Of a stretch of DNA of 32,822 nucleotides, positions 16,476 to 25,151 are shown in pieces. How positions within the stretch are numbered: position 1 is the first letter of the stretch; each line of letters starts with the position of its first letter. A program made the translations under genes and the position numbers. Source of the DNA: Betaproteobacteria bacterium (GTDB taxonomy: Bacteria; Pseudomonadota; Gammaproteobacteria; Burkholderiales; JACQAP01); assembly GCA_025351455.1 (NCBI GenBank), contig JANXVW010000258.1, positions 1 through 32,822 of the forward strand, read 5' to 3'. Below the pieces are notes generated by a model. It worked only from the letters and a program-made list of their open reading frames with translations. It ran no database searches and was not told the origin of the DNA.

Positions 16476-17009
16476 ATGAAACTGGTCATCCTCGATCGCG
16501 ACGGCGTCATCAACCAGGATAGCGATCAGTTCATCAAGAACCCCTCGGAGTGGAAGCCCATCCCGGGCAGCCTGGAGTCGATCGCGAAGCTCAACCACGC
16601 GGGCTACCGGGTGGTGGTCGCTTCCAACCAGTCGGGCATCGGACGCGGGTTGCTCGACATGGGCGCGCTGAACGCGATCAACGACAAGATGTACCGCGTC
16701 CTCGCGCAGGTAGGCGGACGCATCGACGCCTTGTTTTACTGCCCGCATTCCGCAGAGGCGAATTGCGATTGCCGCAAGCCGAAGGCGGGCATGTTCATCG
16801 ACATATCGCAGCGCTTCAACGTCGATCTCGCCGGCGTGCCCAGCGTCGGCGATTCCCTGCGTGACCTGCAGGCCGCGGCGAGCGTGGGCGCGCAACCGAT
16901 GCTGGTGCTGACCGGCAAGGGCACCAAGACCCAGACAGCCGGCGGACTGCCCGAGGGAACACCGGTGTTCGCGGATCTGGCCGAGGCGGTACGCCACATC
17001 GTTGCATGA
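16476..17009 (+). CDS. gmhB: D-glycero-beta-D-manno-heptose 1,7-bisphosphate 7-phosphatase
   Basis: HAD phosphatase of the ADP-heptose pathway for LPS inner core. The nucleophile motif LDRDGVIN is at 6-13, the SNQSGIGRG motif at 50-58, the zinc-loop residues appear in CPHSAEANCDCRKPK (about 88-102), and the GDSLRDLQAA motif follows. The 177-residue length matches the family. The absence of a cap domain and the presence of the zinc loop distinguish it from Gph-type HAD enzymes. The context glyS-gmhB-plsC is common in Betaproteobacteria. Its stop overlaps the plsC start by four bases. Confidence 0.94.
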   Translation: MKLVILDRDGVINQDSDQFIKNPSEWKPIPGSLESIAKLNHAGYRVVVASNQSGIGRGLLDMGALNAINDKMYRVLAQVGGRIDALFYCPHSAEANCDCRKPKAGMFIDISQRFNVDLAGVPSVGDSLRDLQAAASVGAQPMLVLTGKGTKTQTAGGLPEGTPVFADLAEAVRHIVA

Positions 17010-17731
17010 AGGCGGCGGCATTCTTGCGCTCGGTCATCTACGAAGTCCTGCGCTTCGCCGTCACGGTGATTTTCGCCGTCATCTCGCTGCTCACTTTCCC
17101 CTTCAAGCCGATCACGCGCTATCGCATCATCACGGCCTGGTCGCATCTGGTCATCGGCATGGCATGGGCGATTTGCGGCGTGCGATACCGCGTGATCGGG
17201 CGCGAGAATTTTCCGCGCGACCCATGCATCGTCTTGTCCAAGCACCAGTCGGCCTGGGAAACGCTGGCGTATCAAGTTATTCTTCCGCCGCAGGTCTGGG
17301 TGCTCAAACGCGAATTGCTGCGCGTGCCGTTCTTCGGTTGGGGCCTGGCGATGATGAGTCCGATTGCGATCGACCGCGGCTCAGCCACGCGCGCGCTCAA
17401 GCAAACGCTGGAGCAGGGCCGAAGCCGTTTGTCCGACGGCTGGTGGATCGTCGTATTCCCCGAAGGCACGCGCATCGCGCCAGGCAAACGCGGCCGCTAT
17501 CATCTTGGCGGCGCATGGCTGGCCAGCAAGACCGGCGCGCCCGTGCTGCCGATCGCGCATAATGCGGGAACCGTCTGGGGCAGAAATTCCTTCGTAAAAT
17601 ATCCCGGGACCATCACCGTGAGCATCGGCCCGGTGATCGATCCGGCAGGCATGGCCCCGGACGACGTGAACCGGAAAGCAGAAGACTGGATAGAAAACGA
17701 AGTCACCCGCCTCGGGAACGCTCGCTTATAA
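17006..17731 (+). CDS. plsC: 1-acyl-sn-glycerol-3-phosphate acyltransferase (PlsC family)
   Basis: Membrane-associated acyltransferase making phosphatidic acid from lysophosphatidic acid. A hydrophobic N-terminal segment (about 10-35) precedes the acyltransferase core. Motif I reads KHQSAWE, giving His-x4-Glu where the textbook motif is His-x4-Asp. Motif III is VVFPEGTR and motif IV lies around GAPVLPIAHNAG. The 241-residue length is normal. I believe the HQSAWE variant recurs among betaproteobacterial homologues, so it probably defines a subfamily rather than an inactive enzyme; substrate is therefore less certain than the fold. Confidence 0.88.
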   Translation: MKAAAFLRSVIYEVLRFAVTVIFAVISLLTFPFKPITRYRIITAWSHLVIGMAWAICGVRYRVIGRENFPRDPCIVLSKHQSAWETLAYQVILPPQVWVLKRELLRVPFFGWGLAMMSPIAIDRGSATRALKQTLEQGRSRLSDGWWIVVFPEGTRIAPGKRGRYHLGGAWLASKTGAPVLPIAHNAGTVWGRNSFVKYPGTITVSIGPVIDPAGMAPDDVNRKAEDWIENEVTRLGNARL

Positions 17732-17835
17732 GCGATCTGTTCCCGGTCACCGCGGTTTCCGAGCCGAAGAGCATCCGGCTGCGCGACCGCGATGTCGCCT
17801 ACCGCCTGAAACGCAGCCAGCAGCGCCGCAGCATC

Positions 17836-18471
17836 GTGCTGACCGTGGACGAGCATGGCCTGACGGTCAGCGCGCCATGGCGCAGTTCGGAGCGGCGTAT
17901 CGTCGGCGTCATCCGCGACGCCGAAGACTGGGTACTGAAGAAGCTGGATGTCTGGAACGCATTTCCGGCGCGCAAACAGACCTGGACACAAGACGACCGG
18001 ATCAGGTACCTCGGCCGCGACCTGAGCCTGGAACTGACCCAGGACACGATTGCGAGCCTGGCCACTCTGCGGGACGGAGACCGCTTGCAAATCTCGCTCG
18101 CGGATCCCACCCACACGGATTCGGTAAAAGCCGCGGTGGTCAAATGGTACCGCCGCCATGCGCTGGCGAATTTCATCGACCGGATCGGCGCATTGGCGCC
18201 CAGGCTGGAGGTCCCCGTACCCCGTCTGTTCCTTTCCAGTGCGCGGACACGCTGGGGCAGTTGCAATGCCAGGCGCGAAGTCCGGCTGAACTGGCGGCTC
18301 ATCCAGGCCGCCCAGCCGACCATCGACTATGTCGTCGTCCATGAACTCGCCCACCTCCTCGAGATGAACCACTCGCGGCGCTTCTGGAAAATCGTCGCGT
18401 CCGTAGCGCCCCACTATCGCGAAGCCTGCGCTGAACTCAATCGCATGGGCCTCTACTACATGGACATCTAA
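17836..18471 (+). CDS. YgjP-like (DUF45) zinc metallopeptidase; true start uncertain
   Basis: Member of the YgjP/WLM-type metal-dependent hydrolase family. The zinc motif HELAH is followed by LLEMNHSRRFW, and the family block RTRWGSCNARREVRLNW precedes it. GTG 17836 is the first standard start and gives 211 residues, but the family's N-terminal segment is encoded in frame before it (from about 17731: LFPV, then VAYRLKRSQQRRSI). No ATG, GTG or TTG occurs in this frame between a TAA near 17560 and 17836. CTG at 17737 would give about 244 residues and is the most plausible alternative, unless the assembly has a frame error. It follows plsC directly. Substrate unknown. Confidence 0.8.
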   Translation: MLTVDEHGLTVSAPWRSSERRIVGVIRDAEDWVLKKLDVWNAFPARKQTWTQDDRIRYLGRDLSLELTQDTIASLATLRDGDRLQISLADPTHTDSVKAAVVKWYRRHALANFIDRIGALAPRLEVPVPRLFLSSARTRWGSCNARREVRLNWRLIQAAQPTIDYVVVHELAHLLEMNHSRRFWKIVASVAPHYREACAELNRMGLYYMDI

Positions 18472-18505
18472 CCTATCGCCTGCTGAACTACGAAAAAGCA
18501 GCTCC

Positions 18506-18651
18506 CACCGCAAAGACGCAAAGGACGCGAAGGAAAGCATCTAGTTGGGACAAATGGGCGTGATGCCAAAGTGGATGACCATGCAAAATTTCGCTTTCGA
18601 ATGTTTTTTTCCTTTGACCTTACTTCGCGTCCTTTGCGCCTTTGCGGTGAG
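18506..18651. repeat. Family A inverted-repeat element, copy 3
   Basis: Left arm 18506-18536 and right arm 18608-18651 share the family sequence, again ending outward in GCGGTGA. The right arm has a short insertion (TTGACCTTA). The element lies in the 244-base gap between the YgjP-like gene and lptM. The remainder of the gap (18652-18715) probably holds the lptM-lysA promoter; a weak extended -10 (TGCTAAACT, 18684-18692) is visible. Confidence 0.75.
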
Positions 18652-18715
18652 GGTTTGAGTTAGTCTGTTAAGACAATTCGCCGTGCTAAACTCAACCTCC
18701 GTCCCGGTGTCCTCC

Positions 18716-18859
18716 ATGCGCCGCTTCTGCATCCTGATCGTGCTTGCCTTGCTCGTGTCCGCTTGCGGGCAGAAGGGATCACTTTACCTGCCGAAGGACA
18801 GCGACAAGCCGAAGAAGCACGAGCCGAGAAAAACCGAAGAAGGAACCATCGAGAAGTGA
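18716..18859 (+). CDS. lptM: LPS translocon maturation lipoprotein LptM (YifL-like)
   Basis: A 47-residue lipoprotein. A short signal sequence ends in the lipobox VSAC, with the lipidated Cys17 followed by GQKGSLYLP, the hallmark of the LptM/YifL family (usually CGQKGPLYLP). The remainder is a Lys/Glu-rich charged tail. LptM assists oxidative maturation of the outer-membrane LptD/LptE translocon. Its stop overlaps the lysA start by four bases (GTGA), and the lptM-lysA pairing is widespread in Proteobacteria. Confidence 0.88.
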   Translation: MRRFCILIVLALLVSACGQKGSLYLPKDSDKPKKHEPRKTEEGTIEK

Positions 18860-20100
18860 ATGCTTTTTCCCTCCGCAACGGCGAACTTTTCGCCGAAGAC
18901 GTCGCGTTGTCGCAAATCGCCGCGCAATTCGGCACGCCCTGCTTCGTTTATTCACGCGCGATGCTCGAACGCGCTTACCGCAGCTATGACCAGGCTTTCG
19001 GAAGTCGTGCGCACCTGATCTGCTACGCGATGAAGGCGAATTCGAATCTTGCCATCCTGAATGTGTTCGCGCGGCTGGGCAGCGGCTTCGACATCGTCTC
19101 GGGGGGCGAGCTGGCGCGCGTGATCGCAGCCGGCGGCGATCCCGGCAAGGTCGTGTTCTCCGGCGTGGGCAAGTCCCGCGACGACATGCGCCAGGCACTC
19201 GCCGCCGGCGTCATGTGCTTCAACGTCGAGTCGGAAAGCGAGCTGGAAAGGCTCAACGACGTCGCGCGTGAATCAAACCGCAAGGCCCCGGTGAGCATTC
19301 GCGTCAACCCCGACGTCGACGCCAAAACGCATCCTTATATCTCGACGGGCATGAAGGAGAACAAGTTCGGCGTTGCCTTTGGCGAGGCGCTGCGCGTCTA
19401 TCGCAAGGCTCACGCGCTGCGCGATCTGGAAGTCGTCGGCATCGACTGCCACATCGGCTCGCAGTTGACCGAACTCGCACCTTTCATCGATGCATTCGGG
19501 AAAGTATTGGAGCTGGTGGACAGGCTCGCCGCCGAAGGCATCGAGCTCAAGCATCTGGATCTGGGCGGCGGGCTGGGCATCCGCTATCGCGACGAAATGC
19601 CGCCGCCGCCCGATGCGTACGTAAAGGCGCTGCTCGATTGCGTCGGCGAGCGCCGCCAGCAGATCCTGCTCGAACCCGGGCGCTCACTGGTCGGCAACGC
19701 CGGGTTGCTGTTGACGCGCGTGGAGTATCTCAAGCACGGCGACGCGCGCAACTTCGCAGTGGTCGACGCCGCCATGAACGACCTGATCCGCCCGGCGCTG
19801 TACGACGCTTACCACGACGTCCGCAAGGTCAGGCCATCAACCGCCCGACCCAGGCACTACGAGATCGTCGGCCCGGTATGCGAAACAGGCGATTTCCTGG
19901 CGCGCGACCGCGAACTCGCGTTGAACCAAGGCGACCTGCTTGCGGTCATGTCGGCCGGCGCCTATGGCATGACCATGAGCTCCAACTACAACAGCCGGGC
20001 ACGGGCCGCCGAAGTCATGGTCGACGGCGGCACAATGCATCTGATCCGGGAACGCGAACGCATCGAGCAATTGTTCGCCGGGGAGCGGCCGCTGCCCTGA
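18856..20100 (+). CDS. lysA: Diaminopimelate decarboxylase
   Basis: PLP enzyme of the alanine racemase-like fold III class that decarboxylates meso-diaminopimelate to L-lysine. PLP attaches to Lys60 in CYAMKANSN. Other family motifs seen are HIGSQL, the GGGLGI phosphate loop, EPGRSLVGNAG and the CETGDFLARD active-site motif contributed across the dimer. From GTG 18856 it has 414 residues, the usual length, and begins NAFSLRNGELF; the start overlaps the lptM stop. Longer in-frame starts would extend back through lptM and are rejected. Confidence 0.97.
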   Translation: MNAFSLRNGELFAEDVALSQIAAQFGTPCFVYSRAMLERAYRSYDQAFGSRAHLICYAMKANSNLAILNVFARLGSGFDIVSGGELARVIAAGGDPGKVVFSGVGKSRDDMRQALAAGVMCFNVESESELERLNDVARESNRKAPVSIRVNPDVDAKTHPYISTGMKENKFGVAFGEALRVYRKAHALRDLEVVGIDCHIGSQLTELAPFIDAFGKVLELVDRLAAEGIELKHLDLGGGLGIRYRDEMPPPPDAYVKALLDCVGERRQQILLEPGRSLVGNAGLLLTRVEYLKHGDARNFAVVDAAMNDLIRPALYDAYHDVRKVRPSTARPRHYEIVGPVCETGDFLARDRELALNQGDLLAVMSAGAYGMTMSSNYNSRARAAEVMVDGGTMHLIRERERIEQLFAGERPLP

Positions 20101-20277
20101 GCCTTGCGCCGTCATTCTTGCGGCTTGCGGATCGTTTATCGGGTCAGGCGCGGGGATTGGACCTCGAGTCCGTGATATCTGCCGGAACTATCAGGCGCTT
20201 GCGGCCTCTATCCAAGTGGATGCTGCCGTTACGGATGTTAAACTTCATGCCGCCGCGTATTTGCGGCTGGAGACAAC

Positions 20278-20715
20278 ATGATCGTTTTCGATCTGGCGTG
20301 CGACAACAACCATCCGTTTGAAGGGTGGTTCGGTTCTGCTGACGACTTCGACCTGCAGGCGAAGGCCGGTGATATCGCCTGCCCGGTCTGCGGTTCGGTC
20401 GGCGTCACGCGCCAGCTTTCGGCTCCCTATGTGAATACGCGCTCGGGCAACAGGCAGGCCGACGAATCGCAAATGGTCTCCGTCGCCAATGCCGCCCAGG
20501 CGCTCAAGAAGAAGTTCATCGAGCACGTGCTGAGCCACACCGAAGACGTCGGCCACCGCTTTCCCAAGGAAGCGCGCAGGATCTTCTACAAGGAATCGCC
20601 GGAGCGCGCGATCCGCGGCACGGCGTCGAATCAGGAAGTCGGCCAACTGAAGGAAGAGGGCATCGATGTAATGGCCATTCCGGGTACGCCGGCTTTTCCG
20701 GAAAAACTCCACTGA
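20278..20715 (+). CDS. DUF1178 family protein
   Basis: A 145-residue protein matching DUF1178 (MIVFDLACDNNHPFEGWF start). Cys8, His12, Cys35 and Cys38 (CPVC) could form a small zinc-binding knuckle; the C-terminal half holds the conserved RFPKEARRIFYKE and RAIRGTAS blocks. No biochemical function is established. The start is supported by GGAG seven bases upstream. The preceding 177 bases after lysA show no other ORF or clear terminator. Confidence 0.88.
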   Translation: MIVFDLACDNNHPFEGWFGSADDFDLQAKAGDIACPVCGSVGVTRQLSAPYVNTRSGNRQADESQMVSVANAAQALKKKFIEHVLSHTEDVGHRFPKEARRIFYKESPERAIRGTASNQEVGQLKEEGIDVMAIPGTPAFPEKLH

Positions 20716-20751
20716 ATCCTTGAGCGGCGGGCGCGCGTGATATAACGCGCC

Positions 20752-21663
20752 ATGCCCGCCCGCGCACTTCCCTTTCTCGTTCTCGGCTTCGGCGTCGTCA
20801 TTGTTTCGTTCGCCGCCATCGTGATTCGCTTCGCCCACGCAGAGGGTGCGTCTTCCTTGGCTATTGCCGCCGTCCGACTTGGCGCCGCCGCAGCCGTAAT
20901 CGCGCCTTTCGCCTGGTTGCGCGCCGGCGGCGAAATGCTGCGATTGGGCCGGCGCGAGTTGGGACTCTGCCTGCTGTCAGGCGCGTTGCTGGCAGTACAT
21001 TTCTGGGCCTGGATCACTTCTCTCGAACACACTTCGGTTGCCAGCAGTACCGCGCTGGTCACAACCAATCCGCTGTGGGTTGCGCTTGCCTCGGCTATCC
21101 TTTTGCGCGAACGCCCCGGCGGCACGGCGGTCGCCGGCATCGTGCTGACGTTCATTGGAAGCGTGCTGGTGTTTGCCGCCGATGCAGGCCGAGCCCCAGG
21201 CCCCGGCTCGGCGCCGATGCTCGGTAACGTTTTGGCCCTCGTGGGCGCAATAGCCGCCTCCGGTTATCTGCTGGCAGGAAGGGCAATACGGGCCCGCGTG
21301 TCGCTGCTCGCGTATATCTGGCTCGCCTATTCGACAGCCGCAATCCTGCTCGTGAGCGCGAGCATCGCAACCGGCATTTCCTTCAGATCACTGCCCGGAG
21401 CTGCCTGGATATTCATGATCGCGCTTGCGCTCGGTCCGCAGTTGATCGGTCACACCACGTTCAATTGGGCGCTGCGGCGGCTGACGGCGACTTTCGTCGC
21501 CATTGCAATCCTGGGTGAACCGGTCGGGTCGGCTCTGCTGGCTTATTTTTTCTTCGGCGAACAATTCAGCGCACTGCAGTTTGCCGGTTTCGTGCTGCTT
21601 CTGCTCGGCATATTCACCGCCGCGCGCGACGACCAGACGCTGCGGCAGGATCAGGCGACCTGA
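20752..21663 (+). CDS. EamA/DMT-family permease
   Basis: A 303-residue inner-membrane protein with about ten hydrophobic helices, arranged as two five-helix EamA repeats (about 10-145 and 158-297). The loop WITSLEHTSVASSTALVTTNPLWVA and the second-repeat LGEPVGSALLAYFFFGE are characteristic of drug/metabolite transporters. The substrate cannot be read from the sequence. Its 3' end overlaps that of the convergent msrQ by 13 bases. The gene is 36 bases after the DUF1178 gene and may be co-transcribed. Confidence 0.88.
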   Translation: MPARALPFLVLGFGVVIVSFAAIVIRFAHAEGASSLAIAAVRLGAAAAVIAPFAWLRAGGEMLRLGRRELGLCLLSGALLAVHFWAWITSLEHTSVASSTALVTTNPLWVALASAILLRERPGGTAVAGIVLTFIGSVLVFAADAGRAPGPGSAPMLGNVLALVGAIAASGYLLAGRAIRARVSLLAYIWLAYSTAAILLVSASIATGISFRSLPGAAWIFMIALALGPQLIGHTTFNWALRRLTATFVAIAILGEPVGSALLAYFFFGEQFSALQFAGFVLLLLGIFTAARDDQTLRQDQAT

Positions 21664-22286
21664 GAGTTCGCGGGTGCAAGCCGGGACTGCCGCTGCTGGC
21701 GCAACAGGTAAAGCAGCCGAACGATGAGCAGCGCGGCGAGCAGCACCGCAAAGGCAAACGGCTCGGTGGTATCTTTCTTGACCAGCCACCAGAAATGCGC
21801 CACGCCCAGCGCAGACAGCCCATAGATCAACCGATGCAGCCACTTCCAGCGTCTCGCGCCGAGGCGTTTCACCATCTTGTTGGTCGAAGTGACCGCCAGT
21901 GGAATGAGGAGTACGAACGCGGCAAATCCCAGCATGATGAACGGGCGCTTGCCGATGTCCTTGACGATGTCCTTCCAATCGAAGGCCTGGTCGAGCCAGA
22001 TGTAAGTGACGAAGTGCAAGGTGGCATAAAAAAACGCGAACAAACCCAGCATGCGCCGCAGACGTAACAGCCAAGGCTGTCCCGCGATCCGTCTCAACGG
22101 AGTCACGCACAGGGTGATCAGGACAAATGCCAGCGTCCACCAGCCGGTGGAGTGGGTGATGTATTCGACAGGGTTCGCGCCCAACCGGTTGCGAAATCCC
22201 TGCCAGACCAGATGCCCGAGTGGCACCAGGCAGGCTACGAATGCCGCAACCTTAATCCACTTTATCTGTTCCGATTTAGGTTGCAT
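21651..22286 (-). CDS. msrQ: Heme-binding subunit MsrQ of the periplasmic methionine sulfoxide reductase
   Basis: Inner-membrane b-type cytochrome that passes electrons from the quinone pool (or flavin reductase) to MsrP. The 211 residues hold about six membrane helices of the ferric-reductase-like domain, with conserved histidines in VPLGHLVW, ATLHFVTY and the RWKWLHRLIYG segment. ATG 22286 is preferred; a longer in-frame version would add 20 residues translated from the adjacent repeat element. It lies downstream of msrP but is separated from it by family A copy 4. Confidence 0.93.
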   Translation of the reverse strand: MQPKSEQIKWIKVAAFVACLVPLGHLVWQGFRNRLGANPVEYITHSTGWWTLAFVLITLCVTPLRRIAGQPWLLRLRRMLGLFAFFYATLHFVTYIWLDQAFDWKDIVKDIGKRPFIMLGFAAFVLLIPLAVTSTNKMVKRLGARRWKWLHRLIYGLSALGVAHFWWLVKKDTTEPFAFAVLLAALLIVRLLYLLRQQRQSRLAPANSQVA

Positions 22287-22302
22287 TTGGGCAAAAACAA
22301 TC

Positions 22303-22450
22303 TCACCGCGAAGACGCAAAGAGCGCAAAGGAAAAAGTACGTACAAGCAGGCATTACATGGTACCGGTCGCCACCTGGACGTTATTTGTCCTCATCCCAC
22401 TCTCATAATTTTTGGACTTTCCTTTGCGCCGCTTTGCGTCTTTGCGGTGA
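22303..22450. repeat. Family A inverted-repeat element, copy 4
   Basis: Left arm 22303-22334 and right arm 22418-22450 are close reverse complements (GCAAAGACGC/GCGTCTTTGC type). The inner 80 bases contain no ORF. The element sits 10 bases after the msrP stop and ends 16 bases before the msrQ ATG, filling the intercistronic gap of a normally tight operon. Confidence 0.78.
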
Positions 22451-22460
22451 ATATTTTGAA

Positions 22461-23438
22461 TTAGAAGTTTTTCTTGAGGTCCATGCCGGCGTAGAGCTGC
22501 GCGACCTGGTCGCCATAACCGTTGAACATCAGCGTGTCGCGCTTCTTGTCGAACAGCGAATCGAGTACGGAGCCTTTTTCGATGCGGCGTTCCTTGGCCT
22601 GGCTCCAGCGCGGATGGTCGACCGTGGGGTTGACGTTGGAATAGAAGCCGTATTCGCCCGGTCCGGCCAGTTCCCACGAGGTCTTCGGCTGCTGCTCGGT
22701 AAAGCGGATTTTCACGATCGCCTTGGCGCTCTTGAACCCGTATTTCCATGGCACCACCACCCGCACGGGCGCGCCGTTCTGGTTCGGCAGTGCTTCGCCG
22801 TAAAGTCCCAGTGTGAGCAGCGTCAACGGATGCATGGCTTCGTCCATGCGCAGGCCTTCCACATACGGCCACTGCAGCACGCGCACGCCTTGGCCCGGCA
22901 TTTGCGCAGGGTCGAGCAGCGTGACGAATTCGATGAACTTCGCATTGCCGGTCGGTTCGACGCGCTTGATCAGTTCCGCCAGCGGAAAACCGACCCAGGG
23001 AATCACCATCGACCAGCCTTCCACGCAACGCATGCGGTAGACGCGCTCTTCCAGAGGCGCGAGTTTCAGGAGTTCGTCGATGTCGTATACCTTCGGCTTT
23101 TTGATCTCGCCTTCCACCTTGACCTGCCACGGTCGGGTTTTCAGCTTGCCGGCCTGCCTGGCCGGGTCGTCCTTGTCGGTGCCGAACTCGTAGTAATTGT
23201 TGTAGCTGGTAATGGCTTCCAATGGCGTCAACGGGTCGTTCACGGTGTAAGCGCTCTTCGTCACTCCCGGCAACCTGGTCCCGGCGTGCGCTTTGCCGGA
23301 CATCACCATGCCGGCGCTGTAAAGTCCGCCGACGATGCCGAGGCCGGCGGCAGCGCGCATGAATTCGCGCCGCTTAAGAAACGCGTCGCGGTCGGTGATT
23401 TCGTAAGATTTGATCCCGGATGAACGTCGAATCAGCAT
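22461..23438 (-). CDS. msrP: Periplasmic methionine sulfoxide reductase catalytic subunit MsrP
   Basis: Molybdopterin enzyme that repairs oxidised methionines in periplasmic proteins, working with MsrQ. A Tat signal is visible (KRREFMR at 22-28, then a hydrophobic stretch ending AHA near 52). The Moco-ligating cysteine is Cys138 in [11 protein letters not shown]; the [21 protein letters not shown]-like ([10 protein letters not shown]) and PWKYGFKS motifs are typical of the sulfite-oxidase-like fold. The 325-residue length fits the family. It is followed by msrQ across a repeat element. Confidence 0.95.
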   Translation of the reverse strand: MLIRRSSGIKSYEITDRDAFLKRREFMRAAAGLGIVGGLYSAGMVMSGKAHAGTRLPGVTKSAYTVNDPLTPLEAITSYNNYYEFGTDKDDPARQAGKLKTRPWQVKVEGEIKKPKVYDIDELLKLAPLEERVYRMRCVEGWSMVIPWVGFPLAELIKRVEPTGNAKFIEFVTLLDPAQMPGQGVRVLQWPYVEGLRMDEAMHPLTLLTLGLYGEALPNQNGAPVRVVVPWKYGFKSAKAIVKIRFTEQQPKTSWELAGPGEYGFYSNVNPTVDHPRWSQAKERRIEKGSVLDSLFDKKRDTLMFNGYGDQVAQLYAGMDLKKNF

Positions 23439-23568
23439 GATCGAACTCCTCGGTAACGGTGCCTGAGTCGTATCCGACTTTTGAACCTTAAAATAAGACG
23501 GCGGCCGACTTGAAATGTTGGAAGGCCTGGGACCAAATATATACGGGATGCGGCCGGCTACGGATGCG

Positions 23569-25014
23569 TCAGATCAGAAAGACGGTGGCCAGGCCGAGGA
23601 AAATGAAAAACCCCATGCTGTCCGTGGTGAAGGTCAGCAATACGCTGGAACCGATCGCCGGGTCCCTGCCCAATTTCTGCATCGCCAGCGGCACCATCAT
23701 GCCGACCAGCGCGCCCACCACCAGGTTAAGCAGCATTGCGCTGGTCATGACCAGGCTCAGTGGCATGCTGCGATAGAGAAGATAGGCGAATATCCCCGCC
23801 ACGCCACCCCACACCACTCCGTTGAGCAGGCTGATGGCCAGTTCCTTCCCGATCAGGCGGCGCGCGTTGTCCGGCGTCACCTGGCCGAGCGCCAGGGAGC
23901 GAATGATCAACGTCGTGGTCTGGTTGCCGGAGTTGCCGGCAATGCCCGCTACGATGGGCATCAACGTGGCCAGCGCCACCAGTTTCTCGATCGTTCCTTC
24001 AAAGGCGCCGATCACGCGGGAAGCAAAGAAAGCGGTGCCCAGATTGACCGCCAGCCACAACCAGCGGTTCTTGGCACTCTTCCACACCGAAGCGAAAATA
24101 TCTTCTTCCTCGAGCAAGCCGGCATGGCTGAGTTGCTCGGCCTCGTTTCGCTCGCGGATGAAGTCAACGACCACGTCCACGGTTACGCGCCCGACAAGCC
24201 GGTTGCTTTGGTCGACCACCGGAGCGGACACGAGGTCGTAGCGCTCGAACGATTGCGCCGCCTGCTGCGCCTTGTCGTCCGGTGTCAGCGTGATGTACCC
24301 GGTGTTCATCACGGAACCGACCAGCACCTCCGGATCGGTCACGATCAGGCGATTGATCGGCAGGACCCCCTTGATGACGTCGTCGCGATCCACCACGAAC
24401 ACCTGGTCGGTATGGTCGGGAAGCTCATCCATGCGGCGCAGGTAACGCAGAACCACTTCGAGGCTGACGTCATCGCGCACCGACACCATGTCGAAATCCA
24501 TTAGCGCGCCGACCGAGTCCTCCGCATAGGACATGGCGGCACGCAACTGCTCGCGCTCCTCGACGGACATCGAATGCAACACGTCATCGACCACGTCCTG
24601 CGGCAGGTCGGGAACCAGGTCGGCGATTTCATCGGTATCGAGCTGTTCCGCGGCGGCCACCAGCTCGTGCGCATCCATGTTCTCGATGAGTGTCTCGCGC
24701 ACCGAATCCGAGACCTCGAGCAGGATTTCGCCGTCGCGCTCGGCCTTGACCAGGTCCCAGATGACGAGGCGCTCTTCGAGCGGCAGCGCTTCCAGGATGT
24801 AGGCGACGTCGGCAGGATGGAGCTGGTCGAGCTTGTTTTGCAGCTCGGCGAGATTCTGTTTGTGGACGAGCGACTCCACCAGATCATGGCGGGGCATGTC
24901 CTGCTTGTGGACCATGTTCTCCACGATCGTGTGCTTCTGCAGCAGGGCCCTGACCTGCTCGAGGGCCTCCTGCACGCTTTGCGTTCGCTTCTTTTTCCTC
25001 GCGGACTTGGCCAT
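23569..25014 (-). CDS. mgtE: Magnesium transporter MgtE
   Basis: Mg2+ channel of the MgtE/SLC41 type. It has 481 residues: an acidic N domain (about 60-160) with [14 protein letters not shown], a tandem CBS domain (about 165-290), a plug helix, and a C-terminal membrane domain of about five helices (from about 315) with the pore motif [18 protein letters not shown]. The basic first 15 residues (ARKKKR) are an unremarkable extension. A terminator for the upstream DUF4440 gene lies between the two, so mgtE probably has its own promoter, which I could not identify with confidence. Confidence 0.95.
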   Translation of the reverse strand: MAKSARKKKRTQSVQEALEQVRALLQKHTIVENMVHKQDMPRHDLVESLVHKQNLAELQNKLDQLHPADVAYILEALPLEERLVIWDLVKAERDGEILLEVSDSVRETLIENMDAHELVAAAEQLDTDEIADLVPDLPQDVVDDVLHSMSVEEREQLRAAMSYAEDSVGALMDFDMVSVRDDVSLEVVLRYLRRMDELPDHTDQVFVVDRDDVIKGVLPINRLIVTDPEVLVGSVMNTGYITLTPDDKAQQAAQSFERYDLVSAPVVDQSNRLVGRVTVDVVVDFIRERNEAEQLSHAGLLEEEDIFASVWKSAKNRWLWLAVNLGTAFFASRVIGAFEGTIEKLVALATLMPIVAGIAGNSGNQTTTLIIRSLALGQVTPDNARRLIGKELAISLLNGVVWGGVAGIFAYLLYRSMPLSLVMTSAMLLNLVVGALVGMMVPLAMQKLGRDPAIGSSVLLTFTTDSMGFFIFLGLATVFLI

Positions 25015-25086
25015 CGCTCAAACCGGATCTAAAGATGCGGCAAAGGATACTGCATGTTTGCATTTCGCCCATGACGCAGCCGCAGA

Positions 25087-25117
25087 AAATAAAACGGGGC
25101 TTGGATGCCAAGCCCCG
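25087..25117 (-). terminator. Intrinsic terminator after the DUF4440 gene
   Basis: A perfect 10-base-pair stem, CGGGGCTTGG with CCAAGCCCCG, closes a 3-base loop. On the minus strand it is followed directly by TTTTATTTT. It lies 35 bases after the DUF4440 stop and separates that gene from mgtE. Confidence 0.88.
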
Positions 25118-25151
25118 CCCTGACTGCCGGGCGCCGTCCCGGCGCCGCCAA

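Noticed and set aside
790-22450. Family A or B arms as CRISPR repeats
   Set aside because: The copies are kilobases apart and inverted in pairs, with no regular spacer array and no cas genes.
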